From the NCBI RefSeq assembly GCF_002776555.1, contig NZ_CP021497.1, positions 465,747 to 529,746 on the forward strand: a stretch of 64,000 nt of DNA, read 5' to 3'. Within the stretch, counting starts at the first letter, position 1. Every line of letters starts with the position of its first letter. This DNA is from Candidatus Legionella polyplacis. Lineage in GTDB: Bacteria; Pseudomonadota; Gammaproteobacteria; Legionellales; Legionellaceae. Below are positions 46,948-56,991 of the stretch, in pieces. The position numbers and the translations under genes are program-made. The notes beneath the pieces are model-generated. The model was given only the letters and a program-made list of their open reading frames with translations. It was not told where the DNA came from and made no database searches.

Positions 46948-48228
46948 TTAATTATTTAAAATTATTTTATTATAAATATAATTATATTGATTTTTATATA
47001 TATATTTTTTAAATTTTAAAATAATGTAATCTTTTATGTATGTGAAATAATTTCCCTTTTTTATATTTATTAATGTATATAGTGGTTGTTTAATTTTAAA
47101 CTCATTAGTACTAATTATTAATTCTCCAACTTTTTTTCCTTTATAAATTGGAGCTTGTAAATTGTTAATAATTTTAAATACAATATTTATTGGTTTATGA
47201 TTTTGTTTGTTTAGTGTTATAAATTGATCATTGTTTATTCCTATTGGTATAAATGAAGTTTGTCCATTATAAATAGAAATTTTTTTAATGATTTTCTTTT
47301 TTTTATATATTAAAAATGTTTTAAAGAATTGAAATCCGTAATGAAATAAATATTCACTATCTTGGAATCTAGATTTATTATTTGGAGAACCAATAATAAT
47401 TGCTAATAATCGCATATTATTATGTTTTGCTGATGATGCTAAACAGTATTTCGATTCTTTTGTATAACCTGTTTTAATTCCATCAACATAACTTGTTTTT
47501 TTCCATAATAAGTTATTACGATTAAATTGTTTAATCTTATTAAAGGTAAATGATTTTTTTTTATACCATTTATAATATTGGTAGAAATTGTTTATTAAAG
47601 CACGAGATAATATTGCTATATCTTTAGCTGTACTATATAATTTTTGATCATGTAGTCCTGTACTATTGGTAAAATGAGTATTGATCATACCAAGTTTTTT
47701 AGCTTGTTGGTTCATTATATTAGCAAAGTTAGTTTCATTTCCACTTAAATATTCTGCAATCGCTACACAAGCGTCATTTCCAGAATTTATAATTATTCCT
47801 TGTAAAAGATTTTTAATGGAAACTTTTTGTCCTTCTTTTAAAAACATACTTGATCCTCTTGTAGACCATGCTTTATGACTAATTGTTATTTGATTGTATA
47901 AATTAATTTCTTTATTTTTTATAGCATTAAATGTAATATACAAAGTCATTAATTTGGTGAGACTAGCTGGAAAAATTTTTTTTTCACTATTAAGTTCAGT
48001 AATTATTTTTCCACTATTTGTATCAATGAGGATATAAGATTTTGCATTTATATAGATTAATTTTTTATTATTATAGTTGTTTATTGGTACCAATGATAAA
48101 AAATTGTTTAATAGAGGTTTTGCAAGTACGTTATTGTTTATTTGAAATAAGAAATTATTTTTATTAATTAAAATTAAAATGAATAGTAATAGTAAAGAAC
48201 ATTTATGAATTAAAATAGATGATTTCAT
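46948..48228 (-). CDS. dacA: D-alanyl-D-alanine carboxypeptidase (PBP5/6 type)
   Basis: DacA trims the terminal D-Ala from peptidoglycan pentapeptides in the periplasm. The 426-residue protein has a hydrophobic signal (residues about 11-21, SLLLLFILILI). Catalytic Ser89 and Lys92 are in FPASLTKLMT, SGN (149-151) is in IINSGNDACVA, and KTG is in GIKTGYTKE. A beta-rich C-terminal domain and a short Lys-rich tail would anchor it at the membrane. The order rlpA-dacA-lipB resembles E. coli, except that rlpA is inverted here. Confidence 0.94.
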   Translation of the reverse strand: MKSSILIHKCSLLLLFILILINKNNFLFQINNNVLAKPLLNNFLSLVPINNYNNKKLIYINAKSYILIDTNSGKIITELNSEKKIFPASLTKLMTLYITFNAIKNKEINLYNQITISHKAWSTRGSSMFLKEGQKVSIKNLLQGIIINSGNDACVAIAEYLSGNETNFANIMNQQAKKLGMINTHFTNSTGLHDQKLYSTAKDIAILSRALINNFYQYYKWYKKKSFTFNKIKQFNRNNLLWKKTSYVDGIKTGYTKESKYCLASSAKHNNMRLLAIIIGSPNNKSRFQDSEYLFHYGFQFFKTFLIYKKKKIIKKISIYNGQTSFIPIGINNDQFITLNKQNHKPINIVFKIINNLQAPIYKGKKVGELIISTNEFKIKQPLYTLINIKKGNYFTYIKDYIILKFKKYIYKNQYNYIYNKIILNN

Positions 48229-48329
48229 ATTAATTTTGAAAAAAAATGAATATTTTTGTCAATAAAAAGTTTTATGTTAATTTTATCTAAAAATTGAATT
48301 AGATATAAATGTAAGTTATTTTTCATATT

Positions 48330-49136
48330 ATGAAAATAAATTTGTTTATTGTATTATGTTTTTTTTTAATTTGTATTAATTTACAAGATAATTTGTATAA
48401 AAATACATTGTATACCATAAAAATATTTAAAATTTCAAATTATTTTAAATATATGAATAAAAATATTTTTGATTTATTTAAAAAAAAATTTTTATTCTCT
48501 TTTCAGAAATTGTTAATAGAATTTTTTATATTTAGATTTTGTCAACCTAAATATAAAATATTAAGTAATTATGGTAATCCGAATTATTATAAAGTTAATG
48601 GACATGTTTATAAAGTTATGAAAAATATAATTGATTATAAAATGCGTGGAATTGCTTCTTGGTATGGAATTGATTTTAATAAAAAACGTACTTCTAGTGG
48701 TGAATATTTTAATATGTATGCAATGACTGCTGCACACAAAACATTGCCATTGCCAACTTATTTATTAGTAAGAAATTTAAATAATGGAAATACAGTTATA
48801 GTGAGAGTTAACGATAGAGGTCCATTTTATTCCAATCGTATTGTTGATGTATCTTATGCAGCTGCTGTTAAATTAGGTTTGCTAAAAAGTGGTATTGCTC
48901 CTGTTGAAATACAAGTGATTGATGTTGGTGATTATATTTTTCATGATACAATTCAAATTTTTTCTTTTAAGTCTAAAAAATTAGCTTTTTTCTTTTATAA
49001 GAAATTAAAAAAATTAATTAAGTTTCCAGTAGAAATTAAACAATATAGATGTTATTATACAATTCAAATTAAGTTGTTTTTAAAGTTTTTTAATACAAGT
49101 ATGTTACGAATTATTCAGAATAATTTTTTATCTTAA
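48330..49136 (+). CDS. rlpA: RlpA-like septal-ring lytic transglycosylase / lipoprotein
   Basis: RlpA-type proteins have a double-psi beta-barrel and, in some species, act as lytic transglycosylases on denuded glycan strands. The 268-residue product has an N-terminal hydrophobic segment ending LIC at residues 13-15, a poor match to a lipobox. The barrel follows (GIASWYGIDFNKKRTSSGE, TAAHKTLPLPTYLLVRNL, VRVNDRGPFYSNRIVDVSYAAA). The last 70 or so residues look like a degenerate SPOR domain (IQIFSFKSKKLAFFFYKKL). The usual FHGRxTASG reads NKKRTSSG, so some substrate-groove residues differ. It is divergent from dacA. Confidence 0.88.
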   Translation: MKINLFIVLCFFLICINLQDNLYKNTLYTIKIFKISNYFKYMNKNIFDLFKKKFLFSFQKLLIEFFIFRFCQPKYKILSNYGNPNYYKVNGHVYKVMKNIIDYKMRGIASWYGIDFNKKRTSSGEYFNMYAMTAAHKTLPLPTYLLVRNLNNGNTVIVRVNDRGPFYSNRIVDVSYAAAVKLGLLKSGIAPVEIQVIDVGDYIFHDTIQIFSFKSKKLAFFFYKKLKKLIKFPVEIKQYRCYYTIQIKLFLKFFNTSMLRIIQNNFLS

Positions 49137-49330
49137 AAGTTAATAAAATATTTGAAAAAAGAGAATGAATTAAATTTATTTTTAAAAGGTGCAATAATAA
49201 GATTATTATATATAATTTTAGTTTTAATTTTAATTTAATAATTAAATTTATGAAATAGGAATTTTTGTTTTATTTAAAAATATTGATTTATTTTAAATAG
49301 AAGTTTGAATTTTGTTGTTTTAAACAAAAT

Positions 49331-50182
49331 ATGAATTGGTTTAAAAAATCATTTTTATCTAAAGTAAAAACAAAAGTTTTTCAAAAGAAAAACACTTCTG
49401 ATGAAATACTATGGATAAAGTGTGTTGGTTGTAAATCTATATTATATAGAGATATTTTAATTAAAAATCTATCTGTTTGTCCAAATTGTAATAAACATTA
49501 TCGTTTAACAGCAAGAGAAAGACTAAATTTTTTTTTAGATAAAAAAAATAGAAAAGAAATTGTTACGCTTTTAAAGCCAGTTAACTATTTAACATTTAAG
49601 GATGTTAAAAAATATAAAGATAGAATTATTCAAGCACAAAAATGTACTGGAGAAAAAGAAGCTTTTATAGTAATGAAAGGTATGTTAAAAAATATTCCTA
49701 TTATAGCAGGTGCATTTGAATTTAATTTTATGGGAGGATCAATGGGATTTGTTGTTGGAGAAAAATTTATTCAATCTATTTATATTGCAATATCTGAAAG
49801 AAGATCTTTTATTTGTTTTACTGCTAGTGGAGGAGCTAGAATGCAAGAAGGATTAATTGCATTAATGCAAATGGCTAGAACATCTATGATACTTACTAAA
49901 TTTTTTAATGAAAAATTGCCATTGATAATAGTGCAAACTGATCCTACTATGGGTGGTGTTTCTGCTAGTTTTGCAAGTTTGGGAGATATTATTATAGCTG
50001 AACCAAATTCTATTATCGGTTTTACTGGTTCAAAAATTATAAAGGATACTTTAAGGGAAAAACTTCCTAAAGGTTTTCAAGAAAGTGAAACTCTTTTAAA
50101 ATATGGACATATTGATATGATTGTGCACAGAAGAGATTTAAGAAAAATTATTTTTGGATTAATATCAAAAATTTTTAAGTAA
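49331..50182 (+). CDS. accD: Acetyl-CoA carboxylase carboxyltransferase subunit beta
   Basis: AccD forms the carboxyltransferase with AccA, whose gene end lies at the left edge of the window. The 283-residue protein has the N-terminal zinc finger C31, C34, C50, C53, and then the crotonase-fold core: GSMGFVVGEKF, FTASGGARMQEG, QTDPTMGGVSASFASLGDIIIAEP and IGFTGSKIIKDT. folC begins 6 bases downstream, the conserved accD-folC pairing. Confidence 0.98.
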   Translation: MNWFKKSFLSKVKTKVFQKKNTSDEILWIKCVGCKSILYRDILIKNLSVCPNCNKHYRLTARERLNFFLDKKNRKEIVTLLKPVNYLTFKDVKKYKDRIIQAQKCTGEKEAFIVMKGMLKNIPIIAGAFEFNFMGGSMGFVVGEKFIQSIYIAISERRSFICFTASGGARMQEGLIALMQMARTSMILTKFFNEKLPLIIVQTDPTMGGVSASFASLGDIIIAEPNSIIGFTGSKIIKDTLREKLPKGFQESETLLKYGHIDMIVHRRDLRKIIFGLISKIFK

Positions 50183-50188
50183 ATTTGT

Positions 50189-51445
50189 ATGAAAGATTAT
50201 AAAAAATTTTTACTTAATGATTGGTTGGATAAAATTGGATTTAATTATAATGCAAAAATTAAATTAGGTTTGGATAAATTAAAATTAGTTGCTGAAGAGC
50301 TTGATCTTTTAAAAAATGATAGAAAGGTTATTACTGTGTCTGGAACAAATGGAAAAGGTTCTACAGTAGCGATTTTAGAATCAATTTATATTTCTTTAGG
50401 TTATAATGTTGGAAGTTATACTTCTCCTCATTTATTTAAAATCAATGAAAGAATTAAGATTAATAATAGGCAGATTAGTGATAAATCTTTGTGTGAAGCT
50501 TTTTATACAATAGAAGAGATTAAAGGGGAACTAGAATTAACTAGTTTTGAAGTAATTACATTAGCAGCGTTATGGTATTTTAAAAAATATTCTTTAGATT
50601 TAATAATATTAGAAGTAGGATTGGGAGGAAGATTGGATGCTGTTAATATTGTTGATTCAGATTTATCAATTATCACTACGGTTGATTTTGATCATCAAAA
50701 ATTTTTAGGATTTGATAGGGAAAGTATTGCATATGAGAAATCTGGTATTTTAAGAAAAGGAAATCCATTTATTTTTGCAGATAATGATATGCCGAAAAAG
50801 TTATTAATAGAAAGTATAAAATTAAATTGTCCTACATATATTCTTGGTCGTGATTACAATTATTTTTTAGATAAAAAAAATTTTTATTTTTCATGTAAAC
50901 AAGGAAATTTTTTATTTCCAATTTCTTTTTTACATAAAAATTCAGTATCTGCAGCTATTATGGCTAATTTTTGTTTAAAAAAATATTTTCCTATAAATTT
51001 AAATAAAATTTCTTTTGGAATTAGAAAAGCGTATTTACCTGGAAGATTACAAATTATAAAAAAGAATTTTTTTATTTTATTAGATGTTTCACATAATTTA
51101 CAATCTGTAAAATATTTATATTCTTTTATTAAAAGTTTTTATTTAAAGAAAAAAAAATATATATATGCTGTTTTTTCTGCGTTTAAAGATAAAGACATCA
51201 TTAATATGATAAGTGTTTTAAAAGAAATTGTTAATGGTTGGTATATATCATTATTGTCTAATGAGCGTTCTGTTTCTAAAGATCAATTATTATATGTATT
51301 TGATTTTTATTGTTTGAAATTTTCTTTTCATAAAAATCCTGTGGAATCTTTTTATTCTGCTTGTAGAATTGCTAAAAATGGAGATCTTATTATTGTATTC
51401 GGATCTTTTCTTACAGTAAGTTCAGTTTTATCTGTATTAAATTAA
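50189..51445 (+). CDS. folC: Bifunctional folylpolyglutamate synthase / dihydrofolate synthase
   Basis: FolC adds glutamate to dihydropteroate and extends polyglutamate tails on folates. The 418-residue Mur-ligase-fold protein has the P-loop SGTNGKGST at residues 51-59, YTSPHLFKINERIKIN, LEVGLGGRLDAVN and TTVDFDHQKFLG. LPGRLQ is followed by LDVSHNLQS with the conserved His and Asn. It lies 6 bases after accD. In E. coli, dedD and cvpA follow. Here a 332-base empty gap precedes cvpA. Confidence 0.95.
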   Translation: MKDYKKFLLNDWLDKIGFNYNAKIKLGLDKLKLVAEELDLLKNDRKVITVSGTNGKGSTVAILESIYISLGYNVGSYTSPHLFKINERIKINNRQISDKSLCEAFYTIEEIKGELELTSFEVITLAALWYFKKYSLDLIILEVGLGGRLDAVNIVDSDLSIITTVDFDHQKFLGFDRESIAYEKSGILRKGNPFIFADNDMPKKLLIESIKLNCPTYILGRDYNYFLDKKNFYFSCKQGNFLFPISFLHKNSVSAAIMANFCLKKYFPINLNKISFGIRKAYLPGRLQIIKKNFFILLDVSHNLQSVKYLYSFIKSFYLKKKKYIYAVFSAFKDKDIINMISVLKEIVNGWYISLLSNERSVSKDQLLYVFDFYCLKFSFHKNPVESFYSACRIAKNGDLIIVFGSFLTVSSVLSVLN

Positions 51446-51777
51446 TAAATTTATATGATATTTTTTTATATAAAGTAAATATTAGAATTTTTAATAATTT
51501 GTTTTTTTAGATAAATTTATTATTTTGTTAATATTATCTATTAATTTAAATATTTATTTTTATAAATATACTTTTGTAAAGTATTTATTATTATGTAAAA
51601 TATTTTATTTACCATAGAAAATAAGTAAAATAAAGTAATATCCAGAGTAAAATATTATCTTTAGTAAAAAAAAGGATATATTAATTTTATTTTTATTTTT
51701 TTAGTTAAATTTAATAATTTTATATTTATATTGTTTTATAATATATCTTTATTTATAAAGAATAGGAAAGAATAAAG
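51446..51777. other. Empty gap at the expected position of dedD
   Basis: This 332-base spacer between folC and cvpA is nearly pure A/T. I find no reading frame that resembles a SPOR-domain protein. An imperfect A/T inverted repeat (AAATATACTTT...AAAGTATTT) sits about 115 bases in and could be a weak folC terminator. The last bases carry an AGGAAAG ribosome-binding site for cvpA. Confidence 0.5.
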
Positions 51778-52269
51778 TTGTATACATATTTTATAGATTT
51801 ATTTTCTGTTATTATTATTATAATTTCTTCAATTATAGGTGGAGTTCGTGGTTTTATAAAAGAAATAGTAGAAATAAGTAGTGTATTTTTATTTATATGG
51901 TTTTCTTTGGCATATGCAAAAAAGATTGCAATTTGGTTACAAGATTATATTGAAAATGAAGTTATTAGAGTTTTAAGTGTTTTTATTGTTATTTTTTTAA
52001 TAACATTGTTTTTTGGAAAAATAGTTTGTAATCTGTTATCATTTATTATTCAGTATTGCGAATTTAATTTTTTAAATCATTTAATTGGTATAGTTTTTGG
52101 TGTTTTTCGTGGATTTTTTTTAGTTTTTTTAATGATTTTTTTATCTGAAAAATTTTTAGTTGAATCATATTATAGTTATTTTATAAAATCTTCAAGAATA
52201 TATTATATATATAATATATTTATGGAAAAATTAAGTTTAATAATATTAAAATTTATAAAATATAATTAA
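51778..52269 (+). CDS. cvpA: CvpA family membrane protein
   Basis: CvpA is a four-span inner-membrane protein named for its requirement in colicin V production. Its housekeeping role is linked to envelope integrity. The 163-residue product has the family start (YFIDLFSVIIIIISSIIGGVRGFIKEI in two parts) with GGVRGFIKE in the first loop. Further hydrophobic segments lie at about 30-50, 63-88 and 100-122, with GIVFGVFRGF near residue 104. The start is TTG with AGGAAAG about 9 bases upstream. Gene order accD-folC-cvpA matches E. coli with dedD missing, and purF does not follow. Confidence 0.88.
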   Translation: MYTYFIDLFSVIIIIISSIIGGVRGFIKEIVEISSVFLFIWFSLAYAKKIAIWLQDYIENEVIRVLSVFIVIFLITLFFGKIVCNLLSFIIQYCEFNFLNHLIGIVFGVFRGFFLVFLMIFLSEKFLVESYYSYFIKSSRIYYIYNIFMEKLSLIILKFIKYN

Positions 52270-52346
52270 AAATTTTTTATATAAAATTTTTCAATATTTA
52301 TATAATATATCATTAGTGTATTAATATAATTAATATTAGTATTTTT

Positions 52347-53465
52347 TTAGATATTAGAAAATAATGTTTGATGAAAGTTAATTGACATTAATATTCCGAA
52401 ACTTATTAAGGACATCGTTATTGATGTTCCTCCATAACTTATCAAAGGTAATGGAACACCTGTTATTGGAAAAATTCCTATTACCATTCCAATGTTAATT
52501 GAATAGGAAGTGAAAAAATTTATTGTTATTATTGTTCCTAGCAATTTACAGTAATTATTACAGTTTTTTTTTGATATATATATACTTTGTATAGAAATTA
52601 ATGTAATTAAGATTATTATGGATTCGCCTCCAAATAAACCAAATTCTTCGCAACTAACAGCAAATATGAAATCTGTTGTACGTTCTGGTAAAAAATTTAA
52701 ATAGGATTGAGTTCCTTTTAGCCATCCTTTTCCTAATAAACCACCAGACCCAATAGCTATTTGAGATTGTATATTATGGTAATAAAATTTATTATTTTTA
52801 TGATTATTAAAAAATAATAAAGATGTTAAACGTTGTTTTTGATAGTTATACATTGATTTCCATATTATAGGTATTAATAATGTTGGTAACAGTAAAACTA
52901 ACAGAATTTTTTTTTTTGAAATTTTAATTAAAAAAAATATACTAAAATTAGGAATAAATATTATCATTGCTGTTCCTAAATCTGGTTCTTTAAAGATAAG
53001 AATAGTTGGAATTAAAATTATAATTTTAATTAAAAAGATGTTTAAAATAGTTGTTGATTTATTATATCTGTTGTCAATATACCATGTTAACATCATTGGT
53101 GTGGCTATTTTCATAATTTCTGATGGTTGGAATTGAAATAATTTTAAATTGATCCAACGTTTAGCTCCATTTTTTTTTATTCCAAAAAAGATAACGATAA
53201 TTAGTAAAGTTATTCCTAATATATATATATATGGAGATAAAGATTTTAATTTATTCGGATGAATAATAGATATTATTAACATTATAATGAATGAAAAAAA
53301 AATTTTTATTAATTGATTTAGAATCAAATGATAATTTTGATGAGATGCACTATATAAAATAAGTATTCCAGATGTAAGTAATAATATGATTAAATTTAAT
53401 AAAAAAATATTTTTAATTATAGATCGAACAATTTTTTTATATATTTTTTTTAAAGAAAAATTCAT
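52347..53465 (-). CDS. rodA: Rod-shape peptidoglycan glycosyltransferase RodA
   Basis: RodA is the SEDS-family glycosyltransferase that polymerises lipid II in the elongasome with its partner PBP2. The 372-residue polytopic protein has about ten hydrophobic segments. SEDS signatures are visible: NGAKRWINL, QPSEIMKIATPMMLTWYI, KEPDLGTAMIIFIP, QIAIGSGGLLGKGWLKGTQ, LPERTTDFIFAVSCEEFG, and PITGVPLPLISYGGTS near the end. The start lies 29 bases inside the end of mrdA, so expression is coupled with the transpeptidase partner. Confidence 0.97.
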   Translation of the reverse strand: MNFSLKKIYKKIVRSIIKNIFLLNLIILLLTSGILILYSASHQNYHLILNQLIKIFFSFIIMLIISIIHPNKLKSLSPYIYILGITLLIIVIFFGIKKNGAKRWINLKLFQFQPSEIMKIATPMMLTWYIDNRYNKSTTILNIFLIKIIILIPTILIFKEPDLGTAMIIFIPNFSIFFLIKISKKKILLVLLLPTLLIPIIWKSMYNYQKQRLTSLLFFNNHKNNKFYYHNIQSQIAIGSGGLLGKGWLKGTQSYLNFLPERTTDFIFAVSCEEFGLFGGESIIILITLISIQSIYISKKNCNNYCKLLGTIITINFFTSYSINIGMVIGIFPITGVPLPLISYGGTSITMSLISFGILMSINFHQTLFSNI

Positions 53466-55284
53466 GAGAATTTAAGTTATTTTTATAATGATTAAAGTAA
53501 TTATTTAAAATTTTATATGCTATAAATGTTGCATTGTGATTATTTTCAATAATGACTGTAATTATAATTGCAGGATTTTTTATGGGAGCAAATCCTATAA
53601 ATAATGAATTAATTTTTAATTTTTTATTTTTTTTTGAAATATATTTTGTATATATTTGTGCTGTTCCTGTTTTAGCAGATATAGTAAATTTATTATTATA
53701 TTTTCCAAAATTATTATATCCTGTGCCTTCACGATCTGTTATAACAGATTTCATAGATTCAATTATTATTTTCCAATATTTATTAGATTTTAAATGTAAA
53801 TAAGTTTCTTCAGTTTTATGAAAGTAGAAAATTTTGTGATTATAGTTTATAGATTTCATTAATAGATGAGGTTTAAATTTTTTTCCATTTTGACAAATTA
53901 TAGCAGTTGCGTTTGTTAATTGTAATGGTGATGTTAATAAAAATCCTTGTCCAATAGATGTAATTATTGTATCTCCTAAGTACCAAGAAGTTTTTTTATT
54001 ACGTTTTTTCCATTGTTTATTAGGAATTAATCCTGTAGATTCGTTGTTTAAATCGATATGAGTTTTTTGCCCAAATCCAAATTTTTTTAATATTTTTTCA
54101 ATATACGATATACCTAATTTATAACCTAATTGATAAAAATATGTATCACATGATACAGTTATTGCTTTATAAAGATTTACTTTTCCGTGTCCATTTTTTT
54201 TCCAATCATGATAAATATGTTTTGTACCAGTAATACGAAACCATCCAGGGTCGTAAATTGTTTTATTAGGATGAATTATACCTTTTTCTAAACCGGCTAT
54301 TGCTATAAATGGTTTAATTGTTGATGCAGGTGAATATATTCCTTGAATTGCTCTATTATAAAATGAACTATTTTGTTTTAATAAGAATTTTTTATATTTA
54401 TTTTGTATAGTTTTATTGATAATAAAATTTGGATTAAAACTTGGAGAGCTAATCATTGCTAAAATTTCTCCATTATAAGGTTTCATTATAATAATTGAAC
54501 CTTGTTGTTTTTTCATAATTTGATATGCAATTTTTTGTAAATATGAATCAATAGTTAAATAAAGTGTTTCTCCTGGAATAGGATTTTTGATTTTTAGTAA
54601 TTTTACTATTTTTCTTTTTGAATTTATTTCAAATTCTTTATAACCAGATTTTCCATGTAACCTATTTTCATAAAATTTTTCAATACCTGATTTACCAATT
54701 AATGTAATGTTTTTATGATTTGTTGTTTTTAATTTTTTACTTTTATTTGTATTTGTATATCCTATATAACCTAAAATATGTGCTGTTGCTTCTTTGAGTG
54801 GATAATAACGTATAAATTTTATTTTTATATAAATATTAGGTAATTGATATTGATTTTGTAGAAATATAGCAATTTCATTGTTATTTAATTTTTTTTTTAA
54901 AATTAATGATTTAGAATGATATTTTTTATGTTTCAATAAAAGAAGTTTTTTTAAAGTTGTTGATTTGATAAATGGTAAGATTTTTTTTATTTTTTTAAAA
55001 AATTTATTTATATTTTTAATATGATTAAAATTAATTTCTAAGTTATATATTGGAATATTTTCTGCCAATATTTTTCCTGATCTGTCTAGAATCATTCCTC
55101 TGTTTGGGAAAATTGGAAGTTTAATTGTATGATTTTTGAGTGATAAATTATTAAAATATGAGTGTTGATAAATTTGTAAGTAAAATAATCTTAAAAATGA
55201 TATAATCAAAAAGGTTATTATACATATTTCTATTATGTAAAAATAAGATTTTTTTATCTTAGGATTAATTTGAAGATTTTTCAT
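53437..55284 (-). CDS. mrdA: Peptidoglycan D,D-transpeptidase MrdA (PBP2)
   Basis: PBP2 cross-links the glycan strands made by RodA during cell elongation. The 615-residue protein has one N-terminal membrane anchor (residues about 15-38), the pedestal region (NRGMILDRSGKILAEN, IGKSGIEKFYENRLHG) and the transpeptidase domain. Catalytic Ser321 and Lys324 are in SPASTIKP, SxN reads SCDTYFYQLG, and KTGT is in SAKTGTAQI. mrdA-rodA in this order is the E. coli arrangement. Keeping both suggests rod-like growth. Confidence 0.97.
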   Translation of the reverse strand: MKNLQINPKIKKSYFYIIEICIITFLIISFLRLFYLQIYQHSYFNNLSLKNHTIKLPIFPNRGMILDRSGKILAENIPIYNLEINFNHIKNINKFFKKIKKILPFIKSTTLKKLLLLKHKKYHSKSLILKKKLNNNEIAIFLQNQYQLPNIYIKIKFIRYYPLKEATAHILGYIGYTNTNKSKKLKTTNHKNITLIGKSGIEKFYENRLHGKSGYKEFEINSKRKIVKLLKIKNPIPGETLYLTIDSYLQKIAYQIMKKQQGSIIIMKPYNGEILAMISSPSFNPNFIINKTIQNKYKKFLLKQNSSFYNRAIQGIYSPASTIKPFIAIAGLEKGIIHPNKTIYDPGWFRITGTKHIYHDWKKNGHGKVNLYKAITVSCDTYFYQLGYKLGISYIEKILKKFGFGQKTHIDLNNESTGLIPNKQWKKRNKKTSWYLGDTIITSIGQGFLLTSPLQLTNATAIICQNGKKFKPHLLMKSINYNHKIFYFHKTEETYLHLKSNKYWKIIIESMKSVITDREGTGYNNFGKYNNKFTISAKTGTAQIYTKYISKKNKKLKINSLFIGFAPIKNPAIIITVIIENNHNATFIAYKILNNYFNHYKNNLNSHEFFFKKNI

Positions 55285-55562
55285 ATTTTATTAAAGAAAG
55301 TAATTTTAAATTAGCTATTTATTGAATCCTATTTTTTATAGGATATGTTATATGTATTTTTTTTAATATATTTGTTTATTATTAACAGAATTAAAATTTA
55401 CATATTTTTTTAATTATTAAGTTTTTATTTAGTCTAATTTTTTGATTAGATTTAATTGTAATAAATTGATTATTAATTAAAAATTACTTTTTTTAATATA
55501 AAAAATATTTTTTTTATTTAAATTAATTAATAAAGTATTTATTTAAAATAAAAGAGATTTTA

Positions 55563-56843
55563 GTGATTAATAAAAATTTTTCAATAAAAGGAATAAATGA
55601 TATTTTACCGTTAGATACGTTTTTTTGGAGAGAATTAGAATCAATATTAATTTATTCAGTATCTCAATATGGGTATGAAGAAATAAGATTACCGTTGATT
55701 GAAAAAACTAAACTTTTTGAACGATCTATTGGTCAAGTGACAGATATTATGCGAAAAGAAATGTATACTTTTATTGATAAAAATGGAGAGAGTTTAAGTT
55801 TGCGCCCAGAAGGTACAGTAGGTTGTATAAGAGCTTGTATAGAGAATAATTTGATTTCTAATAGTAGAAAGCAAAGATTATGGTATTTAGGTCCAATGTT
55901 TAGAAGAGATAAACCTCAAAAAGGTCGTTATCGTCAATTTTATCAATTTGGTGTGGAAGCTATAGGTATTACAGAATTTTATATTGAGTTAGAATTAATT
56001 TTTATTTGTTCTAGATTATGGAAATTACTTGGAATTGATAATTATATCAAATTGCAAATTAATACTATTGGAACAATTGAAGAAAGAAAAAAATATACCA
56101 ATGCTTTACGTAATTATTTTAAATTATATATAGATTGTTTAGATGAGAATAGTAAATATCAGTTGATTAATAATCCTATAAGAATTCTTGATAGTAAAAA
56201 TATAAAAATTCAATCTTTATTAAAAGATGCTCCTAAATTATTTGATTTTTTAGATTATAAAAGCAAATATTTTTTTAATTTATTTTGTTCTCGTCTTGAT
56301 TATTTTGGAATTGCATATTTTATTAATCCTTTGTTAGTACGTGGATTAGATTATTATAATAATTTAGTTTTTGAATGGTATAGTGAAAAATTAGGAAAAC
56401 AAATAACTATTTGTGCTGGTGGCCGTTATGATTTATTAACTCAATATTTAGGTAGAAATAGTATTCCTGCTATTGGATTTTCAATAGGTATGGAACGTTT
56501 AATTTTATTATTAAAAGTTTTAAAAAAGAATTTTTGTAAAAAAAGATTTACATTATTTTTTATTGTTGTTCGTCAAGAAAATGCGATAAATCAGTTTTTA
56601 TTAATATCAGAATCTTTGCGTGACTTTAATATGGAGTGGAAAGTTATTTTTAGTATATTTAATCAGAATTTAAAAAAACAATTTAAAAAAGCTAATATGA
56701 GTGGTGCTGAATATGCTTTAATTATTGGTAAAAAAGAAGCTTTTAATAAAGAAATAAGTATTAAGAATTTGTATAATTCTGAAAAACAAGTTACTTTACT
56801 TCAAAAAGATTTGATTGATTATTTAAAAGAGAAAAGTTTGTAA
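55563..56843 (+). CDS. hisS: Histidine--tRNA ligase
   Basis: HisS charges tRNA-His. The 426-residue class II synthetase has motif 1 (YGYEEIRLPLIEKTKLFERSIG in two parts), TDIMRKEMYTFIDKNGESLSLRPEGT, motif 2 (FRRDKPQKGRYRQFYQFG), LVRGLDYYNNLVFEW for histidine binding, and motif 3 (GFSIGMERLILLL). The start codon is GTG. No closer ATG fits the conserved KGINDILP beginning. In many Gammaproteobacteria der lies a few genes downstream of hisS, and here it follows directly with the bam/yfgM genes missing. Confidence 0.97.
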   Translation: MINKNFSIKGINDILPLDTFFWRELESILIYSVSQYGYEEIRLPLIEKTKLFERSIGQVTDIMRKEMYTFIDKNGESLSLRPEGTVGCIRACIENNLISNSRKQRLWYLGPMFRRDKPQKGRYRQFYQFGVEAIGITEFYIELELIFICSRLWKLLGIDNYIKLQINTIGTIEERKKYTNALRNYFKLYIDCLDENSKYQLINNPIRILDSKNIKIQSLLKDAPKLFDFLDYKSKYFFNLFCSRLDYFGIAYFINPLLVRGLDYYNNLVFEWYSEKLGKQITICAGGRYDLLTQYLGRNSIPAIGFSIGMERLILLLKVLKKNFCKKRFTLFFIVVRQENAINQFLLISESLRDFNMEWKVIFSIFNQNLKKQFKKANMSGAEYALIIGKKEAFNKEISIKNLYNSEKQVTLLQKDLIDYLKEKSL

Positions 56844-56991
56844 ATATAATTATTATTTAATTATTTTTTTTTTAATATATTAGGTGTGCCTAAAATATAA
56901 GTACATATGATTTTGTATTAACAAAATTAAGAAATTAATTTTTATATTGAAATTATTTCAATTTTTATAAAAATTTTAGAGAGATTTTATT